Of a stretch of DNA of 64,000 nt, positions 9,469 to 20,913 are shown in pieces. The position numbers and the translations under genes were made by a program. This DNA comes from Symbiodinium sp. CCMP2592 (Eukaryota; Sar; Dinophyceae; Suessiales; Symbiodiniaceae). The stretch lies in assembly GCA_905221615.1 (NCBI GenBank), contig CAJNDT010006140.1, forward strand, positions 317,908 through 381,907, read 5' to 3'. Position 1 is the stretch's first letter, and each line of letters begins with the position of its first letter. A model generated the notes under the pieces. That model was not told where the DNA came from, did not search any database, and saw nothing but the letters and a program-made list of their open reading frames with translations.

Positions 9469-12262
9469 ATGGGAGCTTCAAACATGTCGTAACACTAGTT
9501 AGCCAGTACCTGACACGTCACCGTGCCAGGTTCACCCCGTGGTATGAAACGAGATGCGAACTCTAAGCTGACCGCTTCGAATTTAGGGGTTGGCTCTGGT
9601 CGGAACCGTTGCTTGAATAATTTTTTCAAGAACAGTTGCGCCCCGGCCATTTCTGAAGTGCGACAGGAGTTTACGGTGTATAGGGTTTAGGGGTTGGCCG
9701 TTGAAGGTTTTGTGATGTGTAGTTTAGCAACTTCAATGCCATTGCCCGCAAGAACCCCCACAGCTAGCATAGCGTAATGCCCGAAGTGACAAAGTTTGCA
9801 CTTGTAACCACGGAAGAACAATGAAAACCCACTCGGACCTCCTCGTCCGGATCATCCTTCCGGAAGGCCTCAGCGAAGGACTTTCAACAGGCACCAGAGA
9901 GAGCTCTGACCAGTTTTGTTGGCACCCCCTGTGCTTCCTGAGAGTGGAGTTGCCGAGGACACTGTGCATGGTATTCTGGCGAGAACTCAATCGCCGACTG
10001 GCGTAAAACAAAAAGCATCAGGAGCGTTCAAGACACGAAGAGCTGTCTCCACATCAAGAGGCGTGGAGTGCACCCTGTCGCCTCAACACAAAAAGCTTCA
10101 ACCAACTTCAAGCCCCACAATCCCTGAATTCGGACAACCCAGCGCGCCGCACTTAGCCTGAATGCTCAAGCCCTCAATTAGGCTCGAACCCTAAAACCAA
10201 AGCGAAGCGTAGTTGAAAATCTGAAATACAGAGCCTCGACCCAGCCGCTAGCTTCCAGCCCAAGGACAGCATCCAATACCGATATTCCAAATCACCAAAG
10301 CACCATAATGCCGCAACCGCAAACCCAATACTTTGTCGTGTTAAGCATTGGGAGGCCCAACATTCGCTGCGTCAGCCCTTTAAAGCTGTACCTCATAAAT
10401 CTTAAGTTGTGGGGAAATGGAGCTGAGAATAGGGTGGAAACAAGCCCCCGTCGCTCGCTGGGCCAGCGGCATTGTTCATGGCCTTCATGGGGTTAAAACT
10501 CAAGTTCAGAACAATTCCCGTGGCAACGACCTGCACTGAGCTAGGGGTGTAGGGATGTTTGGGGTTACAGGGGGTGTAGGGCTTGCAATTAGGGGCGTGT
10601 TGGTGGCTTTCTTTGGTGAGCCTTGATGCGTTTTTTTGTGGCCTGTGGTTCTTGCTTTTTCAACCGCATCGAATCACAAGGGAAAAAGCAGAGTACTCGT
10701 GGGGTGTTGTACAATTTCCGTTTTGGACCGGAAGCCCAAAAAAACTCAGAGGATCTCAGAGGTCACGATAGTCTCGCGGAAATCAGGGAACCCATAGACA
10801 GCCTTCGCTCTGGCAACCTCGGTCTGTTGAGCATTCTGGTGCCGACTAGTAACTAGTACTCGGATTATGATCCTAAGATACCCTAAACCCTAAACCCTGA
10901 ACCCCTAAACTGGCCCTAACGTGCAGACTTGGGGTTGGGGGGTATACTCTGCTTCTACTATAAGGGAACTGAAATCATGATAGTGTTCCTCATTCTTCCG
11001 ACCCTTACATTAAGCAGTAAGCCGATTTCAAGAGTACAGCTCAGCTCAAGTGTTCTCAACGGGACCGCTGATGATTATGTGCATACAAACAAACAGCCCC
11101 ATGCCGCAAGAACTGGAGCTCTACCCGAAGCCCTCCACCCCAAACTAGATCATCAGCCAATCCGCAGCTTGTGGATGGTAGAGTTGGGAAACAGGATTTT
11201 CGGGAGCGAAGGTTTCACGTTTGGGCTTAGCAGTTCCACTGTATCGGGTGTGGGGTTGATGTAGGGTGGTATACTATACCCACTCATATTAGAGACCCCT
11301 AAACCCTAAACCCTGAAATTCCTGAAGACAAATTGGTGATTATTCCGGCTCCCGTCCTGATGATTCCGAATGGAAAGGTTCAGGGTCTAATCCCTGGTAA
11401 ATCCTGGGGAATATGGGGATGGATCCTTCTAGTAGCTCCTAGAAAATCCCAGCAATAAGCCCCACAATCCATTCCCCATTCCTCACTAAGCACTTGGGCG
11501 TCTAGGGCAGCGCTTGCTTTGAAGGATGCTGCCGCCTCGACGTTACCCATCCAGCCGGGACTGACGGTAACTTGTCCGATCCTGCAAGCGCCGGCTAATG
11601 TAGTGGCCGTGATTATTCAGAATAAGGTTTGGGGCTCCTTTATAGAACAATTATAGTACGGAGTGCTAAGCATTATATTGACTGACAACTTATTTAACCC
11701 CCTAGGTTAGAGGTTTACCGGGCAATCTCAGCCACATAAACTTGCCCACTGTTTTGCTATGGGTCATATCTCAACAAGGATTGCATAAACAACATTATAA
11801 CCTACGACGTCGGCAACGGGCTGAGAGCGTTAGCTCACTTGTTACTGTTGCCTGTGGAAACTACGAGGTTGTTAAGTTAACCCGACAAGCTCATTTTCTT
11901 AGACTGCTGAGTCAGAAGTCTCAGTTAAAGCTGCGGGGTTGCGCCTGCAGTGTGTCAGGCGCAGGTCCGCCCAAAAAGGACGAATCGGCAAGAGGAACCT
12001 AAATCACCAAATCCATAGCCCTGAACCGCTGGGAGTGGATTTCCGGTTGAGGGCGACTTGAGGGTTGCCTGAGTTGTTGCAAACCGTGAAGCCACCTCAA
12101 CTGTAAATCCAAAGCCAAATCCTAAACTCTAGCAGCCAGTTTTGGATCTACGGTCTAGCCGCTCGTTGTAGGTGTAAGCTTCAACAGACCCCAAAACTAC
12201 TTGTGGCCAGGGTTCCGTATTCACAAATCGAGGAATCAGAACTATGTCTTACCCCGAACCGT
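9469..12262. other. Gene-free stretch
   Basis: ORFs here reach 111 codons (10,929-11,264, plus), but none shows a family motif and several overlap on opposite strands. A telomere-like tract lies at about 10,882-10,910. A fragment resembling one H7 arm (CCATTCCCCATTCCTCACTAAGCAC) ends near 11,494. Confidence 0.5.
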
Positions 12263-12335
12263 AGTTCAGGATGGACCTGATGAGACGCCGAAAGCGCGAT
12301 TGCGATGTCGGCGTCTCACCAGGTGCATCCTGAAC
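12263..12335. repeat. GC-rich hairpin
   Basis: TAGTTCAGGATG..ACCTGATGAGACGCCGA pairs with TCGGCGTCTCACCAGGT..CATCCTGAACC around a 16-base loop. Unlike the AT-rich hairpin families, this stem is GC-rich. It may be a small element of another family or an RNA-like hairpin; I cannot tell which. Confidence 0.75.
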
Positions 12336-13720
12336 CGCAATGCCCGCAACCTTCAGATGTGGGAGTCTCAGAAAATCGGGAAGCTGGATGTCAACCCGAC
12401 CGGAAAAGGCCGTTGCTGCATATACAGAAAACCAGCCGAACTTGGCCAAACACCGATACGACCCCTAAATGGTAAACTTTATCGACCCTTTCTTGCAACG
12501 AATGAACCCTGGAACCCACAAGTAGCCCAGATAGCGAATCCCTGACCCCAAGGCCGCTAAGCCCGATTTACCAAACGGTGTTCGTTCAGATGGCGGTCGA
12601 GTTAAAGCCCCAAACCTTAGTTGAGACGGCGGTCGCGTCCCCTCCTGCCACTCGTAAGATCAAAAGGGAAGTTGCCGTCCTCATCTAGCTCCTCATGGGT
12701 TTGACGGCTTAGGGTCATTATGGTCTCGGGTTTAGGTTTTACGGGGTTTAAACGGTTCGGCCATCTATTTCGGGCTTTCACGGTGGGGGCTATCCGCGGC
12801 CGCGCTGCTGAGGGGATACTTCCGCAGGGTTTACGGCTCAGGATTTCGGAAAATTCACGTAGCATTGAGCTGCGAGCCCTATGGTTGAAGAAGCGATATG
12901 GGATTGTATAGTCAGTGGCTGCGCAATTTAGCTGTTCTTCGGTGCTCTTTTGTTACACTTTTAGACCAAAAACTTAAACTTGACCACAATCCCCGAACTG
13001 TTTGTGAAGGCTTGCAATACGACGTCTCCAAATTCAGAGGCTTATTCGCAGTGTTACTGCACCTCTTTCACAGATGCCGTGCGAAAGGGAGGAGTCCAGC
13101 ATCCTTATACCGGGGGCATCCGTGTGAGCTGCGATATTAGGATGTTAGGCGTTGAAAGGCCTTGGTCTTTTGACACGGGCAGACAGTCTGCCAACGCCGC
13201 CGCACCAACAGAGCACGACTGGCGGCAATTCGCAGCAAGCCGGCTGCCAACATACCCGAATTGGAACAAGTTTCGATGTCCAGCACGGGTTGTGTCTGAT
13301 TTATTCAAGTGCAACGCGATTCGATTGTTCAATTTCACCAAACTGACATGCTAACACCTGGTACTAAATCCCCCAAAACCCAACTCGGAAAACCAAGCCC
13401 TCGCACCTGACCCCACAAATCCACAAATCCGGAACGCATATGCCAAATCTCTGGAGCCAGAGTCCGAGCAGTTCACTTACGTCACAACCCCAATATCTAA
13501 ACTCTACTCGTTTACATCCTACACGATAAATTCGATAAAGCATATACACATGCTAAATCATGAACCAACAGCTCTGAAATCTCAATGCTAAAAAACCCTA
13601 AACTCTTAGCAACCCTTAACCATTTCAAATCCGGAAACTGATCTTTCTCCTAAAGGTCATATTTACCAAACCCAGCGAACTACCTTTGCTGCTGAACTTT
13701 CGAGTGACCAGGGCCTAGAA
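12336..13720. other. Gene-free stretch with one weakly coding-like ORF
   Basis: The plus-strand ORF at 12,980-13,354 (124 codons) has mixed composition rather than simple-repeat bias, but no motif I recognise. It has no visible start context or splice partners. I record it as unsupported. Confidence 0.4.
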
Positions 13721-13782
13721 TCACAGGGGTGATAAGGGGCCCCTGTGGAGAGGACCCCTGCGAGTTGCACTTTGCCGAATGG
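13721..13782 (+). repeat. Left arm of a long inverted-repeat pair
   Basis: TCACAGGGGTGATAAGGGGC ... GTTGCACTTTGCCGAATG. The reverse complement of this appears at 15,389-15,438. The left arm carries about 15 extra bases in the middle. The pair brackets about 1.6 kb. Confidence 0.75.
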
Positions 13783-13804
13783 GTGTGTTGTGGCCCAATG
13801 GGGT

Positions 13805-14257
13805 TTACTGGTTCCAGAAGAAAAATTTCGACACGGGGGCGTTCGACGTGGGCATAGAGCCCAGCTTATGCATCAGCCGTTCCATTGGTGCTTCCTCGCG
13901 AGACAGCCACTGGTGTCCTAGTGCACATGACGGCTTGTGCAACGGCATCTTGATTGAATACACCACAACGTGAGGTCTTCGCAAGTGGACGAGTTGCCAA
14001 GCCCACGCACCAGGATAGCACATGGTCTTGTAGGTGTGGATGTCCGCCTGGTCGTACAATCATTCGCTGTCTGGGCGTTGATGCGTGTACCCACCGCCGC
14101 CGCCTCCAAGCTTGCCGAACATGTAATACTGTTCGGCTTGGGATTTGAATTGCCGCAACCCTGCAGACGCGTGTAGGCCGACACCGGGGACGCAGGGGAC
14201 GGGGTGGTCATGACCAGCGGTTTGCCAGCCGATGTCGACGTGGCAAACGGCAGTCAT
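13805..14257 (-). pseudogene. Coding-like stretch with one internal stop, unknown family
   Basis: On the minus strand, a single frame reads from an ATG at 14,257 to a stop just before 13,805. It is interrupted only by a TGA around 14,060-14,062, giving 65 codons before it and at least 84 after. The product has mixed, protein-like composition (aromatic and His residues, a run of six Gly near residue 50) and no low-complexity bias apart from that run. It lies inside the inverted-repeat pair at 13,721/15,438, so it may be the remnant of an element's gene. I do not recognise a domain. An intron or unusual decoding of the TGA cannot be excluded. Confidence 0.35.
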
Positions 14258-15388
14258 TGATCACTTGGACATGTAACAAAACACACTTCGCAAAAAACTG
14301 CCTGATATACTAGAGCCTTGGGTAACCGGTAGCAGGCCCGGGCCGAATTCATCATGTCCTTGGCCTCGTCGTACAGAAGGAAGCCTGTGGTTCGGAGGAT
14401 GCAATGCCTGCGAATAATGTGTCGGTACCTAAAAATCCATGAGAAAATTCAGAGCTTCAGAAAGAACAATAGAAAATCAGTTTCAGCATCGAAGTTGCGA
14501 AATCTTCTACAGCTCAAGCATGACCATCAAAGATATGCGAACACTGTGTGTGTGTGTGTGTTGGTTTGTCTGTTTTGAAAGGCTGATGATCACGTGCCTT
14601 GTGATCATTGTTATTGTCACTACAAAGCTATATGCCTCTTTCTCGTTACTCTTGGCATGGCACATAGTGAGCAGCCGAGTCGAGTTGCAAGTTGAACCAT
14701 GCCCTCGCCAGTCTTGGCCAGAACTCCCCCGCCGGTAGTTGATGGAAGCCGTAGCCACAGTGACTGACAAAAAGGCTGAAAGGGAGTTGCTGGTGGGCGT
14801 CTTGGAGAGCTCGACCCACCAGGCTGGAGGAGCACTGGCGTGAAGTGCTTACCAGTTGCAGGTGAGACCTCGTGCTCCTCCGGCTGGACCAAGACTGGGT
14901 GCTGGGATCTATGGGCCTCCCAGCAGGGTTCAAGTGATTCAAGTTTAGGGTTTGGGGTTTTGGGCGTGGAGCTGAATTGTTGCAAAATTCTGCGGGTTTA
15001 GGGTTTCTTCAATTCACAGATTGGAGTCGATGCTTATACTTCTTTATTTGATTGAAATTTCGGGGTTACGTTTTGCGCGTAATAGCATGTGTACATTTCT
15101 GGGCTAGGACTGAGTTGCTCATGGGGTTAGCTTGGTTTGGGCATGTGGAACACCGTGCGTCGTGGATGATCGTGGCCAGCTTTCTTATCAGCGCCTCCTG
15201 CTCCTGAGCCTTTCTTCTTCGGCCAAGGTTGAGCCCTCAAAATGAGGGGACCTTGGTCCGAGAGCTCCAGGCTTGGAGGGAGGTTAGAAGCTTTGTGTCG
15301 CTTGGCCCACCCGCCCAATGTTCAAAAGTCTGCAAGGAGAGCCGCACGATGTGCCAGGATGGGCAGAACCCTAAACCCTAAACCGTGG
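14258..15388. other. Interior of the inverted-repeat pair, no clear gene
   Basis: Minus-strand ORFs at 14,620-14,985 (121 codons) and 15,127-15,318 show no recognisable motif. A short TG microsatellite lies at 14,545-14,560. A telomere-like word is near 14,944-15,005. Confidence 0.4.
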
Positions 15389-15438
15389 CACATTCGGCAA
15401 AGTGCAACCCACAGAGGTCCCCTCATCAACCCTGTGGT
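15389..15438 (-). repeat. Right arm of the inverted-repeat pair
   Basis: CATTCGGCAAAGTGCAAC ... CTCATCAACCCTGTGG is the reverse complement of the 13,721-13,782 arm. It lies directly downstream of a telomere-like CCCTAAACCCTAAACC word. Confidence 0.75.
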
Positions 15439-15637
15439 AGGAGCCGCTCAGGAACCCTTAACAAGAAACCCTGCCAGACGCCCCCAACTACCCTCTACGA
15501 AACCATAAAGACTCTAGCAAAGGGCATCTGGGGGTCGTGGTAAGCAGGGTCTCGGGTCTAGGATTGTGATGGCCTCGTCGTCGTCATCTTGCTAGCAGTC
15601 TGACAGGTTCACAACTATAAACCAGGTTATCCACGAA

Positions 15638-15742
15638 CCCTAAGGGTCCATGTGCATATATACTTTGTCCTTAAAGCAGCCCCTGTAGCTCTGCAGGTGG
15701 TTTTGGGCCAAAGTGCAAAATATCGGATATGGACCCTGAAGC
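15638..15742. mobile_element. H2 element, diverged
   Basis: Starts CCCTAAGGGTCCATGTGC and ends ATATGGACCCTGAAGCCC. The interior has TTTGGGCCAAAGTGC. The right arm has lost its TACATG core. Confidence 0.6.
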
Positions 15743-16028
15743 CCAAAACCCTAAAACCTTAAAGTACCCTTTTACAGAACCCTTATAGGACCCCTAGGTA
15801 CATGGACCCGAACAGGAAGAGGTACCACAACTCAAGCGTTTCTTTACCCAAAGCCCCAAACCCAAACGCCTGAAACCCAAAACCCTATATACCCTAGGCC
15901 CCAAGTCCTCTACCCCTACCCCCAAACGGGAACATAAGCTTGAGAATTCCTGGCTAAAGCTCGCCCAGATATCCCAATGTACCTCCTGGATGGCTTTCTC
16001 CTTCAGGTTCAGGTCCTCTGGCAGGGAG

Positions 16029-16142
16029 TACTTGGAGGTTCATGGGTAGTTATACGTGGGGTTATAAGTCCCCTAATATGGGTTATAAGTATAGTTACCT
16101 TGCTTATAACCCTACTTATAGCTACCCATGAACCTCCAAGTA
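16029..16142. mobile_element. H1 hairpin element, full length
   Basis: TACTTGGAGGTTCATGGG to CCATGAACCTCCAAGTA, 114 bp, with the typical interior CCCCTAATATGGGTTATAAG. A forward ORF reads straight through it, giving a Trp/Val/Ile/Thr-rich peptide ending THEPPS. Confidence 0.9.
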
Positions 16143-16453
16143 TGGCTTTTGTTTGTTGGGTTTTCGGGAGCGTTTGCAACGGGTTTGGGTTCAGGGCTCA
16201 AGTGGAAGGCTGCGGCTCTACGAATTTGGGCCTCTACGTAGAATGAAAAGCCAGAAAGTTGGAACATCAATACCCTCATGCCCCCAAAAGCAAAGCATAG
16301 GGAATCCCAGCAGGTATCATCCTAATTCCCTGTTGCAACTTTCCGGGGTTCATTATAGCGTTTTGGAGCTGTCCATCGGATCATGTAGCTGTTCAGATCC
16401 TGCGTTGGCGACCCAAGAGTGGGCAATGGCACCGAGCACGTTCAGTTTGTGGT

Positions 16454-16712
16454 CTGGGTATAGGGTTTATGACTTAAGGGTTAGGGTTTATGATGTAAGG
16501 TTTAGGATTTATGACTTAAGGCTTTGGGTATATGATTTAAGGTTCAGGGCTTATGACTTGTGATCTAAGGTTTAGGGTTTATGATTTAAGGCTGTTGAAA
16601 GTGCAATGGGGCCTTTTTCCGCAGGCGGTCCATGCGGTTTCCGGCTTGCACTACCACAGATCTCTCTTACTTAAGGTTTAGGGTTCATGAGTTAAGGTTT
16701 AGGGTTTAGGAT
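16454..16712 (+). repeat. 21-bp minisatellite derived from telomere-like heptamers
   Basis: The unit is about TTTAGGGTTTATGACTTAAGG (one telomeric heptamer plus 14 variant bases). It is tandem at 16,454-16,596 and resumes at about 16,671-16,712 after a gap. Because 21 bp equals 7 codons, the forward ORF shows a 7-residue repeat (VYDLRFR-like). This is a repeat artefact, not a recognised protein. Confidence 0.8.
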
Positions 16713-16797
16713 CTCACGCTGTCAGATCATGTGAAGTTCGAAACACTAAACCAACAGCCCAGACTCGAGCGAGGTCTGATTCTAGGCTCAGAATCTG

Positions 16798-16883
16798 GGT
16801 AGTTGTCAAAATTAGGGTCCGTTTTTGGGTACCCTAAATATTAGGTGCCGTATTATAATAAGGACCCTAATATTGACAACCAC
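16798..16883. mobile_element. H12 hairpin element
   Basis: Starts GGGTAGTTGTCAAAATTAGGG and ends CCCTAATATTGACAACCACC. The interior GGGTACCCTAAATATTAGG is identical to the copy at 56,235. Confidence 0.85.
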
Positions 16884-16917
16884 CGAATACTAGCAGGGCT
16901 TGTTCGGAAGCTTTCTA

Positions 16918-17106
16918 GCCGGCGCAGGCCACCAACAACGTGGACCCAGTCTGTGTGGACTGCGAACAAGGTCAATCCAGGAGCCTCCTAGCCTGTGCCG
17001 GCCACAAACAAGGTGAATCCAGCGTTTCAGCTTGTGCGAACCACCAACAAGGTGAATCCAGGAGTCTCCTGGCTTGTGCGAAACACTAACACGGTGAATC
17101 CAAGAG
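16918..17106 (+). repeat. 42-bp minisatellite, about 4 units
   Basis: The unit contains CACCAACAAGGTGAATCCAG and GCTTGTGCGAAC. It is present around 16,927, 16,990, 17,031 and 17,073, with the upstream units more diverged. It is 14 codons long, so the plus ORF starting at 16,995 carries a 14-residue repeat (core TNKVNP). I see no evidence of translation. Confidence 0.75.
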
Positions 17107-18430
17107 CAAAGGCTGGAGCAGTGGATCGCGCTCTACACACGCAGGCGGAGGGACGGGCAAAGCCGACGAGGCCGGACCATCTAAGCTGTAGAACGGACAT
17201 GTTGCTACTGTGTTCTGTCTACTTAACTGTCAGCCTATTGAGGAAGATGACCACGGATATGCACGTGTGTTCGTGCATCCAAAATACTGATAAACTGCAC
17301 ACGACTCCGTTTTCCTTTCCCGCTGTTCCCTGGGCTTCCGCAGAGTCACACCGCGTGGGCCGCTCAATCGGTGTTCGTCAAGAAACTTACCTCGGTGGCC
17401 GGAGACATGCATGGATTACGCGCTTTGAAGACGTGCGTCGCATGCTGAGACGGTAGCGACGAGCTTCAAGCACGTCCCCGGCAGGTGCTTGTACACATGA
17501 GCCTTGACCTGCAGGGATTACCATGCAGAACGTTCTCCGAAGACTGCCTGACTCTATCGAAGACCGAGGCTGCCGCAACGTGGATGATTTTGTCCGGCAG
17601 TGCGCACGCCCAGGCTTGACTTTGTGCGCCTGTCACGCAATTGACACACAAGCATCGCCTTTCTGTCTTCCACTGCGGTGTTCTGAGGTGCAGACTCACC
17701 ACGCGGCCGTGTTGGTTGATGGCCACTACGTTCGACATCCCCGGTCACGATCTTTCCCGCCGTGGGCTCTGGGTGATGATCACTGGCCCTGGTGGCCCCC
17801 TCGGCTCTGTGGCCCTGATCAAGTGTTCCTCCACCACAAGCTTGCACGTCTGTCAGGCACTTCCCAACTGATGCAAGCCTCCCGACGGTTCTGACCTTGC
17901 CTTGAAGCACGAGACTCTGGCACCCGGGCACACGATCTCCAGCCACAGTGCCGGTTCTTCTGTCCTGAGTATCTCGGGTGGTGTTTGCGCACACAGGCGG
18001 CCATACAACGACCGAGGCTTGGGCTTCTTGCGCATACGTCGGCGCTTGTACCTGGTCCGGTAGATCGTTGCAATTTACGGTTCTTTTGGCGGTCCGCTCA
18101 GGCCCGGGCGGGCCCATTATCGGACTCTTCCGGCACAACATTGCGGGTCGGTTTAAAATCTCAGGGGCCCGTGGGCAAGTTACGCATGGAAACTCGGGCG
18201 GAGTAGACCAGGCTAGGAAACCCAAACATTGCCACGAACTCGTTGCCACGGTGCTCTGTCTATGTAGCTACCGGTCTCTTGCCAGAGATGACTGCAGATG
18301 CGCGCTTGCAGCGCGGCCAGGCCCTACACTTGGGAGCCTCCCTGGTGGTTTGCAGGGAATAGGAGAACGGACTGTGGGGACTGTTATTGGGGATTATATA
18401 GTGGCTACTGTAGGGATCCTTTAAGAACCT
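17107..18430. other. Region with overlapping mid-length ORFs, no assignable gene
   Basis: Six ORFs of 60-231 codons overlap on both strands. The longest is minus 17,554-18,249, 231 codons, Arg/Gly/Thr-rich. None shows a catalytic motif or domain I recognise. Openness on both strands suggests base composition rather than a gene, although a decayed element or an exon cannot be ruled out. Confidence 0.35.
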
Positions 18431-19108
18431 GACAATAATCTGCTGAAGGCTAATGTAGGAACCTGATTTAGAAACCTTAGTTCCTTACATTATGTGCCTA
18501 CAAGGCGGTAAGCTTGACTGCATTCAGAAAATGTGCCTGCTGGGGTCCAAGGAAAAAAGAGCAAGCCGGAAGCATCGGAAAGCAGGGGATAAGCCCACTT
18601 CACCCTAAACCCTTACTGCTAGATCCGACCCTAAACCCCAAACCCTACACACTCCCTACGCCTCCAACTTTAAAGCAGCCACATCCCAATGCCCTGAGGC
18701 TGGAGATTCGGTGCAGTGTGGCCGGGAGGCGAAGGGAAGAGTGCGAAGATGCGGGGTTTCAAAGGAGTAGGGTCTAGGGTTCGGACGTTGATGGGGTATC
18801 TGATTCAGGGGTAGTTCAATGGCTTGGAAATGGCTTCAAAACAGCACAGAAGCAAACATAAGGATATATAGGGAGATCCCATATAAACCCGCTTAGAATG
18901 AAGCCCCACAAAGGTCCCTAATGATGGTGTCAGCATGTTTTGCAAGTGGCAACCACAGCTCCTCGACCACCCAAAAGCCTCGCAGCGAAGTAGCGAATCG
19001 TCAACTGTTGAAGGCCCCCCCCTTATACCCTGAACCCCCAAACCCCACCAGGGCCCCCCAAGAGCCTTTATACTGTAGTGGGTATTTGGGGTATAATAGA
19101 GAGCAGTA

Positions 19109-19204
19109 GGGGGGCTCTAGGTAAACACCCAACCCTAAACCTTTAAGCCCGATACTTGGGGGGTCTAGGCAAACACCCAATCCTGAACTAAACCTTTAAG
19201 CCCT
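19109..19204 (+). repeat. Tandem duplication of about 48 bp
   Basis: GGGGGGCTCTAGGTAAACACC...CCTTTAAGCCC is followed at once by GGGGGGTCTAGGCAAACACC...CCTTTAAGCCC. The second copy has a 5-base insertion. The stretch 18,431-19,108 before it shows no gene. Confidence 0.7.
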
Positions 19205-19304
19205 ACCTGGACCGTATAAAACCTTCGTTTTTAAGGCTCCTCCTTAACATGATTTCCTTGTATAAATCCTTAAACAAGGTAGGTTCTTTGGGGTTAAAGT
19301 ATGC
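19201..19304. mobile_element. H13 hairpin-like element
   Basis: Carries ATAAAACCTTCGTTTTTAAGG, ATGATTTCCTTGTATAAATCC and AAACAAGGTAGG in the same order as the copy at 7,391. Confidence 0.6.
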
Positions 19305-19448
19305 CTTACTTGTCCATTATTCTAGGGGAACTAACCCTAAACCTGTAAGCCCTGTGCAATGGGCCTTGAGTGTCATGGGGAAGCTGCTGGCGGAGGCCTC
19401 GGCTCGAGCTTCAAGAAAGGCGTTGGCTCAGTTTTCTTTCTCGGGTGG

Positions 19449-19563
19449 GTTTACGGTTTAGGGGTTTAGGGGTTTAAGGGTTTAGGGGTTTAGGGGTTAA
19501 GGGTTTAGGGGTTTAGGGTTTAGGGTTTACGGGTTTAGGGGTTTAGGGTTTAGGGTTTAGGGT
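19449..19563 (+). repeat. Internal telomere-like tract (TTTAGGG/TTTAGGGG)
   Basis: About 115 bp of mixed heptamers and octamers, G-rich on the plus strand. The next tract follows about 175 bp downstream. Confidence 0.9.
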
Positions 19564-19736
19564 GAGCTTCAGGGTGCCTTCTTTAAGGGCCCTTTTAGAG
19601 GAGGGAAGCGACTATGAAGGGACTACGCGGTTGATGTTGGGGTCTTCGAGTTGGGTCGTTTTAGCTTTGGTACTTTGGGCTTCCAGGCTCAGGGGGCTTC
19701 TAGCATTCGGCTTAAAGGTTCAGGGTTTGGGCTCGG

Positions 19737-19820
19737 TTTAGGGTTTAGGGTTTAGGGGTTTAGGGTTTAGGGTTTAGGGGTTAGGGGCTTAGGGTTTAGG
19801 GGTTTAGGGTTTAGGGTTTT
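19737..19820 (+). repeat. Internal telomere-like tract (TTTAGGG)
   Basis: About 84 bp of GGGTTTAGGG words with single-base expansions, same orientation as the tract at 19,449. Confidence 0.9.
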
Positions 19821-20040
19821 CGAGAGTTCGTTCAAGAATTCAAGCTTCAGGTCTTTTCAACACCAATCCATCATGCTATAGTTACATAAAAGCTCCTAAG
19901 TCCCACAGGAATAATGTTGGCAAGTACTCAGGCATCTTTGTTAATGCTACGGGCTTCTTCCGCCAATGCTGTTAAATGCGACTAATCCATTGTGGCTGTC
20001 ATCGTCATCAATCCAGTTGGGAGCATGCATTGTCCATCTC

Positions 20041-20262
20041 TAAACCCTAAACCCGAGACCCTAAACCCTAAACCCCAGACCCTAATCCCTGAACCCTAAA
20101 CCCCACACCCTAAACCCTAAACCCCGGATCCTAGGATCCTAAACCCTAAACCCTAAACCCCGGATCCTAAACCCTAAACCCCGGATCCTAAACCCTAAAC
20201 CCCGGATCCTAAACCCTAAACCCCGGACCCTAAACCCTAAACCCGGGATCCTAAACCTTAGC
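20041..20262 (-). repeat. Telomere-like tract with a 21-bp higher-order unit containing GGATCC
   Basis: Begins as CCCTAAACCC words with variant heptamers and settles into the 21-bp unit GGATCCTAAACCCTAAACCCC (three heptamers, one altered), repeated several times. It is C-rich on the plus strand, opposite to the tracts at 19.4-19.8 kb. These three tracts therefore form head-to-head blocks within 800 bp. Confidence 0.9.
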
Positions 20263-20913
20263 ATGCACCATAAGCTGTGAAGGTTGGCATCTCCTCCGTT
20301 GGTGGTCCTACCTCGCTGCTGCTTCCGACAGCAGAGGTCTGAAAAGGAGGCTCCAAAAGCTGGAATTGAAAAAGTTAAACAATATCCTATAGGGATTTTC
20401 GTCGGGGCAGAACCCTAAACCCTACACCCTAAACCAGGGGAGTTTTCATAAGTTGAACATGGGGTTTGCATCTCTGTCGGCCCAAAGCCCCTCCCGAGAA
20501 TCCTCTCGAGCCGTCACCCTGCTCTCGAACCTTCAGACGCCCATGGCTCTGAAGCCCCGGTTTAGGGTTGGGGGTTTAGGGTTCAGAGGTGTAGGGGCTC
20601 AAAGTTCAGGGCATAGGGTTTTGAGGTGTAGGGTTTAGGAGCTTTGAACCCCAACACCCATAGAACGATCCTCGAGCTGTCCTTTTTTGCCTGGCTGCCC
20701 GATCCATGCCCTCCACAAACTCCCCAAATGTGGACCTGAGCCGGGTCAACCCAACGAACGGATGAGGGTAGAGGTTTCGGCTTTTGGTTCGGGGCTTTAG
20801 GGTTTTGAAAAAAGTTTCGGGGGTTATTAGGCTTAAGGTATACAGTAGGGTGTTCGGGCTTCAGATCGTGCTGTGTTCCGGGTGTTTGCATGGATGGAGT
20901 GGGGGGTATATAG

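Noticed and set aside
17554..18249. 231-codon minus-strand ORF
   Set aside because: No recognisable motif, Arg/Gly-rich composition, and overlapping ORFs on both strands. It may be compositional.
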